Source of the DNA: Galerina marginata
Lineage: Eukaryota > Basidiomycota > Agaricomycetes > Agaricales > Galerinaceae
Length of the DNA stretch: 64,000 nt
Assembly (NCBI GenBank): GCA_023014335.1
Contig: JAECYW010000008.1
Span: 310,001 to 374,000, forward strand
Direction: 5' to 3'
The position numbers and the translations under genes are program-made. Below the pieces are notes generated by a model. The model was not told the origin of the DNA. It ran no database searches and saw only the letters and a list, made by a program, of their open reading frames with translations. Positions 1 through 9,993 of the stretch are shown piece by piece (positions within the stretch are counted from its first letter, which is position 1; each line of letters begins with the position of its first letter).

Positions 1-130
1 TAAAATTGAAGTCGTCATAGGTCAGGATGTAGTCGGTAGGATCGGTGGCATCGAGAGGCGTGTAGTGTGCAGAGGGGTTAAATAGTTGTAGTTCGACGTT
101 GCGAGGAGACCATAAGGAGACGGTTTGCAT
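1..130 (-). CDS. Possible third ORF of the gypsy element, 3' part outside window
   Basis: Downstream of the pol stop, on the same strand, a different reading frame is open from near position 222 to the left edge. Its first ATG is at 130-128 and 43 codons are visible. The start reads MQTVSLWSPRNVELQLFNPS and continues with acidic and aromatic residues. No domain is recognisable in so short a piece. The position between pol and the expected 3' LTR suits an accessory ORF of the retrotransposon, but it could also be a chance open frame in the 3' untranslated region. No match to the 5' LTR (7470-8110) was seen in bases 1-200, so the 3' LTR must begin further left. Confidence 0.3.
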   Translation of the reverse strand, partial: MQTVSLWSPRNVELQLFNPSAHYTPLDATDPTDYILTYDDFNF

Positions 131-200
131 AGTTGGTAAAGTGGCTTGGGGATTGAGTTGCGTCTGAGGCTGGGGAAATCGCTTTGACTTCAATTTCCTT

Positions 201-3200
201 TTAAGCTTTTTGTCTTTCCTTTTTCGTCACCCTTCGTGTATTTTTTTCCGACCATTTCTTTTCGTTCCAACTCCTCAAAACTTCTGGAGCATTCTTGATA
301 TTTCTTCTTGGCTCCCATGTGTCCCCCTCGGGCCCAAGACCGGTCCACCGCAGTCGGTAGATTGGAATGCGTTTCCCATTGCGACCTTTACGCCAAGATT
401 CCGCAACAATTTCATCGACCTCTTTCTCCTCTAGTTCGTCAAAGTCAGCCCTTCCAAGTTTAATAAATGGGCGCTTTCCAAATTCTTCAGGCGACTTATG
501 ATAACGTTCCAGGTTCATTATGTGTAGTACTGGATGTATTCCATACGAGGCTGGCATTCGTATTCTATAAGTCACTGGACTTATTTTCTCAAGAATTTCG
601 AAAGGTCCTTCATATCGGGTAAGTAGTTTCTCACCTTTTCCTTTCTCAAAAAGCTTGAGAGTTTTCTTGTTAAGAACCACAAGGTCCCCCTCCTTGAATT
701 CCCAGCTTTTTCGGTCTCGGTTGTAATATTTCTGCTGGAATGCGTGTCCGACGGTTAATGCGTCTTGAGCTACTCTCCTTTCGGCCTCGAAACCTTCCAC
801 CATCGAAGATGCTTGTTCGTCTAGTAGATCGTTATCTTCTTCCTGGACTTCTTTATTTTCCGGCCGCAAAATTCCACTAGTTGGATTCCTCAACGTTGTT
901 CCAGTTAGAGGCTGGTAGCCACGAAGTAAGTAAGCGGGCGAAAACTTAGTTGCTGTGTGTACATTCGTATTGTAAGAAAGTGCTAAGACATCCAAGTTAT
1001 CTTCCCAATCGTTTCGATCGGTTCCAATGTACGCGCGCAGCGCAACCTCGAGGCTTTGATTCATAATCTCGGTTTGGCCATCTGCTTGCGGGTGGTACGC
1101 CGTGGTTAATGATCGTGACATTCCCATCAGCCTGCATATCTCCTTCCAGAAGTCGCCTCGCCACCGAGTATCTCTATCAGAGATAATCTGCCTTGGTATT
1201 CCAAATTTAGCTACCACGTTTTTGAAGAACAACTTAGCCGTTTCAGATTCCGTGATTTTCGTTGTGCAAGGGATAAATATGGCGTACTTGGTTAGTTTGT
1301 CTACGATAACCAGTATGCTATCAAAGTCATTTGATTTAGGGAGATCAACCACGAAATCCATGCTTACAACCTCAAATGGTTGGCTTGGGATTGGGATAGA
1401 GTGCAGTAGTCCAACTGGTGCGTGTTTCCTTGGTTTGATCTTCTGACAGATGTCGCACGTCGCGACAAACTTCTTTATGTCCCGGGACATCTGTGGCCAA
1501 TAATAAATTTCGCTAATGCGATTATATGTTTTAAAGTATCCGCCGTGAGCCGCTTCACCTTTTTCGTTATGTGATTCGTTCATAATTTGAATTTTGAGAT
1601 TTTTCGGTACGCAAAGTCGCGTGTTTCCTCGGTTATCATTGAAATAAATTAGTCCGTCCGTTGACTGAAGGTATTGTGTGAATTCGCGGGTTTTAATTTC
1701 TACTGAGTTCTTTTCAGTGTCGAAGTCTTCTAGCACCTTCGTGAAATGAGGATCGCGTTTATACTCCTTTATCCAGTTTTCTTGTTCCACATGGTCAAGT
1801 ATTACAATCGTAGAATAGACTTGCGACGTTTTATAAGGAACTTGGTTAATTACTCCTTCAATATTTGTGACATCGACGGTAGTTTCCACTGGCGGATTTT
1901 CTATTTCCTCGTCTTCCTGAGAGAACTGGCTCGCTACTTTCAGAAGTTTGTCTTCAAATAAGTGGCCTAGCTCATTAAACATGTTCTTTAGTGGGTCTTC
2001 TGTCGATCCGATCGTTAATGTAGTGGAATCATCGTTCACAGGCCCTGTCTGTCCGGGTGTCATTCGATAAAGTCTGGAGATTGGGTCAACATTACTGTGT
2101 ACTCGTCCAGCTCTGTGAATAATTTGCATATTTGGAAAAGCTGCAAAAATGAGTCCCCAAGTTAGTAGTCTTCGATTTACATTTTGGAAGGTTTTCGTCC
2201 AGGTCAGGGCAGCATGATCTGTGACAGCATATATTCTTTCCCCCTCCAAGAAGGGTTGAAATTTAATCAACGCTTCTTTAAGTGCAAGCGCTTCTCTTTC
2301 TGTTGGAGAGTAATTTCGTTCGGCGGATTGTAGGACTCTTGACCAGTAGGCAATCACTCTTTCTACGTGAACTGTTGTATCTTCGAAGAATTCAGCCCAC
2401 TGTCCTGGTGTAGGTACATCAGAATCTGTCTTAGTGAGGTGTGTAACGAGGTTGGGAATGGGTTCTTTGGCTAAATATGCTTTTTCCAATCGCTCATAAA
2501 TTTTTGTCCCCTTCAAATCACGTATTTGTATTGCCTGAACTTGTTGTAGGATACCGGCAAGTGCAAAATCACACGCGTCTGTATATACTCGATAGGGCCG
2601 CCCAGGAATAGCGTGAGCACGAACGGGCGCTTGAGTTAATACTTGCTTACATAATTCATAGGCGCCTTGTTCGGTATCATTCCAAATCCACTTATTCTCC
2701 CGTTTTAAGAGTTGGAATAGAGGATATACTATCCACGCATAATACGGGATGTATGCTGAGAAATATATCATCATCCCGAGAAATTTTTGTAGTTCGTGAA
2801 CATTTTTAGGAGGGGCAAGTTCGAGAATCGCATCGACTTTTTCTTTGTGCGTTGATAATCCTAATCGAGAAACTTTTTGCCCAAGCAATAATAGAGATCG
2901 ATATCCGAAGTGGCACTTAGTTGGTGAGAGGGTAATTCCAGAGGTCTTGATTGCGTTGAGTACATTGTCTATGTGCGTCAAATGATCGTCGAAAGTAGCG
3001 GAGAAGATTACAATGTCGTCGATGTAAACAAGTGCGAAAATCCATAAGAAGGGAGCAAGAATTCCTTGCATGACTCGTTGGAATACCGCAGGGCCGTTTC
3101 TGAAACCGAAAGGCATTCTTTTGAATTGAAATAGTCCTCTGTGTGTTCGGAATGCTAATTTTTCGCGATCTTCCGGTTTAACTGTGAGCTGCGTGAATCC

Positions 3201-4949
3201 GGCGAGAGCGTCCAACGTCGATAGATATTGATTTCCTTGTAATGCTTGTAATATGTCTTCTTGACGGGGTAATGGAAATTCGTCTGGGATGACTTTCTCG
3301 TTGAGACGCCTTAAATCAATAACCATTCTTGGTTTATTATTTCGATAGACTATAAAAACTGGCGCAGCCCAGGGGCTTTTTGACGGTTCAATTACTTCTA
3401 GGCTTAACCAAGAATCCATTTGAGCATCCATAATTTCGCGTTTCGCCGGAGAAGCTGGAAACGGAGGGATGGATATTGGTTTCGTTCCTGGTATTAGTGG
3501 GACTTCCACCTCTTCGGGGAAATTCCCGAGTCTGCCATTTAAACCAAAGACCGCTTTATTTTTCATAATGATTTCTCTTACTCGTCCTTTCTGTTCTTCT
3601 GATAGATCAGGGCAGATGTCGATGTTATTTAGAGCTTGCTCGGTGACTGGATCTTCCGGGACTTCTGCCGTTTTTGGTCCTCCTTCGACAGGCGGTTCCC
3701 CCTCTGGGAAGTCCTTTTCTCGTTTATTGAGCTGTTCTATCTCAATTACTTCACTTTTAATGACTGATGTCCGCTTCGGTAACGTTTCAGTAACTAGTTT
3801 CATGACGAATTTAGCATGAGCGTTAATTTCAGTCAGTTCCGCGCTCGTCTTATTGGCAACTTTGTCGAGCCAAGAATTGGGTTTTTGACTTTTTCCGATT
3901 GTCTGTCCTCGGCTGATGGTGATCGGCATATCGGAGAAGTTAGATATAAAGATCCTAGGGTCGTTTTCATCTATAATCGTATCACTGGATCCGTAAATCT
4001 CCTTTGTCCCTCTATTGGTCATGAGCTGTCTTTCCACAAATAGGGTATGATTATCTCGAAAATTTGCCGTGACTTGGATCAATCTAGTTGTTTCTGGAGG
4101 AATCGTGACTTGGTGTATAGATTGAACATTAAAATTATTATCTCGCCTTCTTTGATCTCGTTTGTTTTTCTGAGATTGACGATGCCGTTTAGCTCGAAGG
4201 AGCTTCGAATTTAAGTCCAGCTTGACTTTGACCTTAAATCCCAAATGTTCTGACTCCTTTAGGCCGGTGTTGAAGCAGTTGAGAACTTTCATTGATCGGC
4301 CAGTTTCTCCAAATAATATATGAGATTCTCCTTCTTTTCGTATGAGCGAGATAGAGTATTGGTCGGCGAAATCATTTCCTAATATGAACGGGATTGTCAT
4401 TCCTTTTACCACATAAGCATCCACGTTCATAGAAACTGGTCCGTCGGCTGTCTGAAAATAGAGATCAATGTTAATGTATCCATTGATGGAAGCTTTTCCG
4501 GTAACTTGAATTAGGTTGATTTTTTGTCCTGTTCGCAGTTTCGGGGGTTTTGACATATTCTCCCAAGTATGTTCGGCAATTAATGTTATATCTGATCCGG
4601 AATCTAGAATGAGTGGTACAGCCTCTGATTGCGGATCATTGATTGCGGCGAGCGCTTGAGTTGATCGCGATCCCAAAAAGGAACAGCCTGATGGTCGGGC
4701 TTGGTATCTTTTGAGTACTAAAGCCGTTTGCGACGGTAGAGGGAGTTTCTCGGATGCATGAGCGGAGTAGGTTTTTAAATATCTGGCTAACTTTCTTCTT
4801 GTCTTTCGGGGAGCGTAAGGATATGTCTTTAAATCTTCTTTGGATGTCCTACTTGAGATATTTTGGGAATGAGCGCTAAAGGTTCTAACAGGATTTTCAG
4901 AAGTACCCCCCCCATTCGTCGTATCCTCGTAAATCGAGGGGGTTTCTAA
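201..4949 (-). CDS. pol: Ty3/gypsy chromovirus Pol polyprotein
   Basis: Retrotransposon polyprotein that matures Gag, copies the RNA and integrates the cDNA. Counting residues from the TTG at 4676: aspartic protease LILDSGSD near 22-29, reverse transcriptase with YIDD near 550, RNase H with TDA near 697 and a downstream TDH, integrase zinc finger H-H-C-C then D, D, E (MDF near 1106, SDRDTRW, HPQADGQTE), a GPF motif (YEGPFEIL), and a C-terminal chromodomain at roughly 1412-1462 (EVDEIV, YRLRWTG, DTWEP). There is no ATG near the front. The frame is open upstream to 4958 and overlaps the end of gag in the -1 frame, so Pol is probably made by ribosomal frameshift; entry at 4949 would give about 1,582 residues. 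The ORF has no internal stop, which suggests a young copy. RNase H carries an insertion of about 60 residues between its first Asp and the conserved ERNYS segment. Confidence 0.95.
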   Translation of the reverse strand, partial: LETPSIYEDTTNGGGTSENPVRTFSAHSQNISSRTSKEDLKTYPYAPRKTRRKLARYLKTYSAHASEKLPLPSQTALVLKRYQARPSGCSFLGSRSTQALAAINDPQSEAVPLILDSGSDITLIAEHTWENMSKPPKLRTGQKINLIQVTGKASINGYINIDLYFQTADGPVSMNVDAYVVKGMTIPFILGNDFADQYSISLIRKEGESHILFGETGRSMKVLNCFNTGLKESEHLGFKVKVKLDLNSKLLRAKRHRQSQKNKRDQRRRDNNFNVQSIHQVTIPPETTRLIQVTANFRDNHTLFVERQLMTNRGTKEIYGSSDTIIDENDPRIFISNFSDMPITISRGQTIGKSQKPNSWLDKVANKTSAELTEINAHAKFVMKLVTETLPKRTSVIKSEVIEIEQLNKREKDFPEGEPPVEGGPKTAEVPEDPVTEQALNNIDICPDLSEEQKGRVREIIMKNKAVFGLNGRLGNFPEEVEVPLIPGTKPISIPPFPASPAKREIMDAQMDSWLSLEVIEPSKSPWAAPVFIVYRNNKPRMVIDLRRLNEKVIPDEFPLPRQEDILQALQGNQYLSTLDALAGFTQLTVKPEDREKLAFRTHRGLFQFKRMPFGFRNGPAVFQRVMQGILAPFLWIFALVYIDDIVIFSATFDDHLTHIDNVLNAIKTSGITLSPTKCHFGYRSLLLLGQKVSRLGLSTHKEKVDAILELAPPKNVHELQKFLGMMIYFSAYIPYYAWIVYPLFQLLKRENKWIWNDTEQGAYELCKQVLTQAPVRAHAIPGRPYRVYTDACDFALAGILQQVQAIQIRDLKGTKIYERLEKAYLAKEPIPNLVTHLTKTDSDVPTPGQWAEFFEDTTVHVERVIAYWSRVLQSAERNYSPTEREALALKEALIKFQPFLEGERIYAVTDHAALTWTKTFQNVNRRLLTWGLIFAAFPNMQIIHRAGRVHSNVDPISRLYRMTPGQTGPVNDDSTTLTIGSTEDPLKNMFNELGHLFEDKLLKVASQFSQEDEEIENPPVETTVDVTNIEGVINQVPYKTSQVYSTIVILDHVEQENWIKEYKRDPHFTKVLEDFDTEKNSVEIKTREFTQYLQSTDGLIYFNDNRGNTRLCVPKNLKIQIMNESHNEKGEAAHGGYFKTYNRISEIYYWPQMSRDIKKFVATCDICQKIKPRKHAPVGLLHSIPIPSQPFEVVSMDFVVDLPKSNDFDSILVIVDKLTKYAIFIPCTTKITESETAKLFFKNVVAKFGIPRQIISDRDTRWRGDFWKEICRLMGMSRSLTTAYHPQADGQTEIMNQSLEVALRAYIGTDRNDWEDNLDVLALSYNTNVHTATKFSPAYLLRGYQPLTGTTLRNPTSGILRPENKEVQEEDNDLLDEQASSMVEGFEAERRVAQDALTVGHAFQQKYYNRDRKSWEFKEGDLVVLNKKTLKLFEKGKGEKLLTRYEGPFEILEKISPVTYRIRMPASYGIHPVLHIMNLERYHKSPEEFGKRPFIKLGRADFDELEEKEVDEIVAESWRKGRNGKRIPIYRLRWTGLGPEGDTWEPRRNIKNAPEVLRSWNEKKWSEKNTRRVTKKERQKA

Positions 4950-4958
4950 AAATCCTGT
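4946..4958 (-). promoter_or_regulatory. Gag-Pol overlap and candidate -1 frameshift site
   Basis: Gag ends with codons GAT TTT TAG on the minus strand. The pol frame is -1 relative to gag and stays open only from 4958 downward, so the shift must happen in these 13 bases. A Phe tRNA on TTT can slip back one base and still pair with TTT, after which TTA is read instead of the TAG stop. This is not a canonical X XXY YYZ heptamer; it is a single-tRNA slip next to a stop codon. Confidence 0.6.
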
Positions 4959-7393
4959 TTATTCTCCTCTTCTTCGGTATCGGAGATTGTACTGTAGTAA
5001 AGCTCGTCGTACTCTAGTTGAGCGTGAACATCTTCAATTGAATGTTCTACTGCATTTACACGAGCTCTCTTTTCGCCTCGCTTAGAGTATTTACAATCTG
5101 GGTCCCAATGTTTTAGGCTTCCACAATGCCGACAAGGTCTTCCTCCTTTTTCTTCCGGAGTTCCTCTCGGAGAGATATTAGAGTCGTCCTTCGGGAACGG
5201 GGGGTTTGCAAAGGTCTTAGTCCATCCTACTGCATTGACGCGAGCATTTCGCATAGCATTAAACGGATTTCTAGGGCTGGGATTGAATTCTCGCGAATTA
5301 TATCCTTGCTCGTAGCGATTTCTCGAAGTCTCCATTCCGGTACGCAATAAATTATCTTCTTGAAATTTAATTGCTAATTGGAATTCTTCGATGGAGCTGT
5401 AGAGGTGTGGGGCTAAGATGGTAGACCAATAAGATGGTGCTCCGGACATAATTTCGTTGATTAATTCTCCCTCGGAGTAGTTGTAAACCAGTTCCAACAG
5501 TTCCTTCTTTCGAATAAAGTATTCACTAGGACTTTCTCGTTGATAGCTTGCTTCCCGGTAAGTTGCTCGGTTAGCACGAGATCGTTGCTTTTCAATGAAA
5601 TTTCTATTCATATAGTATCCGGCTATCGCAGATTTCAAGGTATCCCAGTTTTCTTCCAAGTCAGACCGTCTAGTTGCAGTTTGACTGTAATACCAAGTCT
5701 CAGCACTTCCCGTTAGTCTGGTAGGAACAAGGTATCCGAGTTGTTCGAAAATTGTCTTTGACCTTTGAGAAAGTCTGTTAATTTTCATAATCCATCGTCC
5801 TAAGTCGTCTGGATTTCCATCCCATGTCGGGATAACTTCCGGTTTAAGTTTACTATCAAACTGCGGCTCAAGAGGCGTAAACGGATTCGTATTAACAATT
5901 TGTTGACTAGACTGTTGTCCTCTGTCTCGAGGCCTTTGAATTGGAACCCCAGTTGGTCTTCTCGGATCGTCTGGATCGTCGGGGTCACTGTCATCATCCC
6001 CAGGGTCCTCGGGATTAGTCGCTCGTCGCTCCTTTTCTCTCCTATCTTTAATTTCATCTTCCTTCGGGGGACGATCGTCTCTGTCAGCTTGTTGATTAGT
6101 CCGTGTAAGGTTATGCCGTGAACTCATGAGTTCCTGCATTTTCCTACTTGACGTATGCTGAGACGGATGTCCAAAAATGGATGCATTTTGATTGATAAAG
6201 GCTCGAATTTTAGGCGCCCGTGGGGTGTTGACAAACATGGAAGGCGTTTGTTCTTCGAAAATGTTTACCTCGATCTTTGGGTTTGTCTCAATAGGAATCT
6301 CTGTTAACACTTCCTTCTGTTTACCTTTTCTTAGTTTAGCTTGTGATGCAGACATTGATTTTTCTTGGTCTTCTATGTCGTCAATTTCAGCTAAGACCTT
6401 GAAATCGTGCACTGTGGTTAGGCGCGCTAGGAAACGCGTAACTTCCTCTCGGTAGCAAGCGCCTATGATCTCAAAATCATTTGGTGACCAATAATGGTTT
6501 GCATTTCCGTCCATTCCCCATTGAGGTATCTCGGGAATTCCGTCGCCGGTGACAAGGAGTCCTTCCTTTGCTATATTTCGCAGCTTTAGTAATTCACGGT
6601 TTAATTCTACGAAACGTGCTTTATCGATTCCGTATCCCACGACGAAATTGTCAGAGTATTTTTTGAGTCTGGTAAGAGTTGAATTTAATAAAACTAAACA
6701 AGATTTGAGATTCTTTCGATCCGATCTTGTTAACTGAATTTTCGTGGGGTCGTTTTTATCAAATTTAAAGCGTCGTTGAAGATATTCGCGCCCTAATATT
6801 ATCGCGTTGGTCCATCTACCCATAAGCGATCCGGTCTGGGCTTGAGATTCCTCATCACCGAAAGTATGAAGGGGCTTGACTGCTGGAAAGTAAACAGTAA
6901 CTTTAGAATAGTGCTTCCGATGCAACAACAAGCCTAATAGTGGACCTTCAACGGGTGTTAAGGTTCGTTGCGTGATTATTTCCTCGACTTCGGGTTGTTC
7001 TACTCCTTCTTCCTCGTCACTTTGGTCTTCGTTATTACTTGATCCGTGAAGCGAGGGTGGTAAATATTGAGGTTTATATGTAGACACTGATGAGTGTCTT
7101 CCTGACGTAGAGCTTGAAGACTGCTTGAATCCTGATTCGCGGTCGTAGTCGTTCCATCCTTCAGGGTTAATAGGACTATTCCGTCTTTCCTCCCCCCCAA
7201 GCGAGAAGGATTCGCGTGACTCTACTGGTTTCACCGGTGTGCTTGATTCGGGAATTTCGGATGGGATGTCTTGTCCACTCGCTGTGGGTGGATCTATTGG
7301 GGTTAACGACTCTTGGTCTTCCGGCGCCTCTGACGCAGCCTGTTCTGCTTTCTTTCTGGTGACTCTCGCGCCCGTGGTTGCTTTCGGGGCCAT
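4946..7393 (-). CDS. gag: Ty3/gypsy Gag polyprotein with zinc knuckle
   Basis: Structural protein of 815 residues that forms the retrotransposon particle and packages its RNA. The first 480 or so residues are polar, rich in Glu/Asp/Ser, and longer than in a typical fungal Gag. The central part (from about residue 520) has the retrotransposon gag/capsid pattern (WDGNPDDLGRW, GSAETWY, YFIRKKELLE). A CCHC zinc knuckle, C-x2-C-x4-H-x4-C (CRHCGSLKHWDPDC), lies near residue 753, followed by a basic stretch. The ATG at 7393-7391 (MAPKATTG) lies 76 nt inside the LTR boundary, a normal leader length. The ORF has no internal stop. Confidence 0.9.
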   Translation of the reverse strand: MAPKATTGARVTRKKAEQAASEAPEDQESLTPIDPPTASGQDIPSEIPESSTPVKPVESRESFSLGGEERRNSPINPEGWNDYDRESGFKQSSSSTSGRHSSVSTYKPQYLPPSLHGSSNNEDQSDEEEGVEQPEVEEIITQRTLTPVEGPLLGLLLHRKHYSKVTVYFPAVKPLHTFGDEESQAQTGSLMGRWTNAIILGREYLQRRFKFDKNDPTKIQLTRSDRKNLKSCLVLLNSTLTRLKKYSDNFVVGYGIDKARFVELNRELLKLRNIAKEGLLVTGDGIPEIPQWGMDGNANHYWSPNDFEIIGACYREEVTRFLARLTTVHDFKVLAEIDDIEDQEKSMSASQAKLRKGKQKEVLTEIPIETNPKIEVNIFEEQTPSMFVNTPRAPKIRAFINQNASIFGHPSQHTSSRKMQELMSSRHNLTRTNQQADRDDRPPKEDEIKDRREKERRATNPEDPGDDDSDPDDPDDPRRPTGVPIQRPRDRGQQSSQQIVNTNPFTPLEPQFDSKLKPEVIPTWDGNPDDLGRWIMKINRLSQRSKTIFEQLGYLVPTRLTGSAETWYYSQTATRRSDLEENWDTLKSAIAGYYMNRNFIEKQRSRANRATYREASYQRESPSEYFIRKKELLELVYNYSEGELINEIMSGAPSYWSTILAPHLYSSIEEFQLAIKFQEDNLLRTGMETSRNRYEQGYNSREFNPSPRNPFNAMRNARVNAVGWTKTFANPPFPKDDSNISPRGTPEEKGGRPCRHCGSLKHWDPDCKYSKRGEKRARVNAVEHSIEDVHAQLEYDELYYSTISDTEEEENKQDF

Positions 7394-7454
7394 GGTCGGT
7401 TGATTATAGGGATTAATGATTTAGTCTCGTACACGCCTTGTTTTAAGCACGACG

Positions 7455-7469
7455 CAATGTGTCCACCAA
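7455..7469 (-). other. Candidate primer binding site next to the 5' LTR
   Basis: On the minus strand the LTR ends ...CTAACA and is followed by T, then TGGTGGACACAT. A TGG one or two bases after the LTR is where a tRNA 3' CCA would pair. The bases further in do not resemble a tRNA T-arm that I can name, so only position and the TGG support this call. Confidence 0.35.
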
Positions 7470-8110
7470 TGTTAGAGTACGACTACTCTCACCGTTGGTG
7501 TTTACCTATGTAAATATGTAATTAGTTTGTGAATAGTTTTTTAGCAATCCGATTTTACAGAATTGGTGAGAGCGAGAAGGATTTTAAGAATGGGTTCGAG
7601 CGTGCAAGAAACGTGCGAGAACCTTTGGTATCTGGAGAGATAGAAGTCGATATTTACTAGCCTTGAGCTTTAGGAAATATCGAGGGCGATGCCTAATTTC
7701 GTAGCGCGAAGCAATACTTAATTAGTTGATCAGGTTTCGAAGATGACTTCGTGATTGTTTGGCAAGTTTAAAAGATGATTTTCAGTAGGATTTTACATGA
7801 GTTTATATACTATAAACTAGGTCGGCCTTCGGGCAATTATGAGGGCTCGAGGGCGAAGAGTCATTCAAGATGATCTCTTCGTTCAGCCTTCATTCGGATC
7901 TGTGTTCTAAATTTGGATGGGTCGGTGATCTGGCGTTTGATCGAGGATCCCGATGCCCGAACCCTTAATTGCTTTATCGAGAGGAGTGTGATTTCGGGGG
8001 AATTTACATTTATCTAATCTATATAGCTTTCCGGCCCGTACTTCAGTCATTTAATTGAGAAAAAGGAATCGAGAAATTTGTAGTACGAATGAAGATCATA
8101 TATCATAACA
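7470..8110 (-). repeat. 5' LTR of the gypsy element (641 bp)
   Basis: The boundaries are the 5-bp terminal inverted repeat TGTTA...TAACA: plus strand begins TGTTAGAG at 7470 and ends TCATAACA at 8110. The inner end sits 76 nt before the gag ATG. A TATA box lies inside on the minus strand. Beyond 8110 the sequence is coding sequence of another gene. The partner LTR is outside the window, so LTR identity and the target duplication (expected to include GGGAA at 8111-8115) cannot be read here. Confidence 0.75.
7802..7809 (-). promoter_or_regulatory. LTR TATA box
   Basis: TATATAAA on the minus strand, about 300 nt from either LTR end. Transcription starting roughly 30 nt downstream (around 7770) would leave an R-U5 of about 300 nt before gag. 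Confidence 0.5.
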
Positions 8111-9993
8111 GGGAAGTGGTGGATCAATCAAAAGTGTTACAAAACCTGCAAATAACAGTGTGGCCCCACCAGCAAGGACGAAACCTCCGATCCAAGCAGC
8201 ACGCATGCCTGCTATGTCGCCCGGTAGAAGAGTGATAACATCGTACGCATGTTCTCTAAGACCAAACACGCTACTATTGCAGAAGCACCGGTCATAAAAA
8301 CTGCTGAACTGAACCATACCCGTGGCAACAATCCACACAGCGTTTATGGCTGCAATAATTTTTCCCGAACGGCGAAGGAAGATAGCGAACGACCGCGTGA
8401 CGCGCACCCGGAGACGGAGCACGAAACTTCCGTCGAATGGCTGTGCCGAATTGTTGGTCGAGTAGTGTGTGAGGATGCTGGAAGTGACGAGCATGATCCA
8501 AACCGTAGTGGAGAGTACGCCGTATAAAATGTAAGTTGCTGAACGACATCCTAGACCTAACAAATTTCGTAAGGTTGGGTTCCAGGACCAGGACAGAATA
8601 CTAGTTAAAAGAAACAGTACTTACCTATGGTTGGCGTGAACCAGACAATCATGGCTGCCGCGCCAGTAGTTCCCCATTGTAATGTCAGGGCTACCCCCGA
8701 TGCTATGAGCATTCGGGAGAGCGCCGAAGTATCCAACCCGTGTCGTCTCGTTAACTGATGAAGTCGACTTCCTTCTCTCGGTTTGCAATAATCTTTCAAA
8801 TGGGATGCCGTCATAAGATTCGCATCTTCAGCGTTGCGACGTCGCCATTCCACTTCAGGTATTATTTGATCGTGTTGGTGATTCCGCTCAGAAACAATAG
8901 CGAACGCGTCGGACACAAGCATGACAGCCTGCCTCCAGGGGAGAAATCGCGCGTAATTATAAACAGGCGGTGTCGCACACTCGTCTACCCTGGCATTATC
9001 GGTTTCCGATAGCTCAATACTAATTGCCTGCTCGTTGGAAATACTGCTGGCCAGGACCGGGGGAGTAGAATTGATGGCAACGAACGCGATGGAGTTAGCC
9101 TCCACCACCGCTTTGTGAAGTCGAATTGAATCGCATTTCGGAGAAATCTGGAGCCACCCGACAACAATTGGCAGCAACCAAAGCCAGAGTGATCCGAGGG
9201 ACCCCACACCTTGTCCATTGGCATTGAGGGCAGTCGGAAGCCCAGCCGAGAAATAGTCGATAATGGTAAATACATACGCGATGATAACCCACGCGATTGA
9301 GGTGGCTGCCGAAATTGACCAGGTATGTTCATACTCTAGTCTGCTCTTGAGTTTCTCCCACCACTTGTCGTTGTGAGGGAGCATGATGAGGGAAGCGAGG
9401 CGAGCCCTGTCGGTGTCGACTTGGAGAGAGGATTGTTGTAAACTACTAAGTATCCATGCTGCACGTTGCGTGTTCGGGTACTGATACTTCGCGAATAGTT
9501 TGGCGACCCATCGGCCATTAAGAACAGTCAGCGCCAAAGAGTATGCAGCGAGGGTTGGAGAACCTAATGTGAGCAACATACTCTCCAAGTTATCAAGCTT
9601 GTCATTCGCTCCAAAAGGTAGTTGCGACACTAAGGCTAGCCATGGGAGCAACCACGCATTGAACTGCTGCGAGAATACAGTCCACTGGAATGGCTCCTGG
9701 CCGGCACCACACTGAGAAACGCACAAATCGTAAGTTATAGCAGTCGCATTGGAACTTGATGGAGGGAGGGGATTTCCGTGATTGTCCGTCTTGCCTTCGA
9801 TGTTAAGGGCGTTGATTCTTGCTAGACATTGGTGGCGATTAATTATGTCGGCTTTGACGCAATGGATAGTAGTCAAAATGACCAAGGAAATACCAATGAT
9901 ATGCGCATGTCGTCCTAGTTGAAACTGGTATAAGGATTATGTAGGTTATGCCGAACTGGGGTACTCACGCATGGTCAGAATGAAGTGCCTCAT
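8096..9993 (-). CDS. Multi-TM membrane protein with its 3' end cut by the LTR
   Basis: Unnamed membrane protein. Three exons read through in phase: 9993-9969, 9914-8625 and 8556-8096, with introns GTGAGT..CTAG and GTAAGT..TTAG. Exon 1 encodes MRHFILTM. The N-terminal part continues as a hydrophobic signal-like segment and a Cys-containing extracellular stretch (CVSQCGAGQEPFQW), followed by several hydrophobic helices (WLLPWLALV, TSIAWVIIAYVFTIIDY, LWLWLLPIVVGWL, the helices of exon 3). This resembles a membrane-protein family common in Agaricomycetes with no assigned function. The last codons (CYDI and TGA) lie in bases that belong to the LTR at 7470-8110, so the natural C-terminus is lost or replaced. 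Exon structure is otherwise clean, which suggests a recent insertion. Confidence 0.75.
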
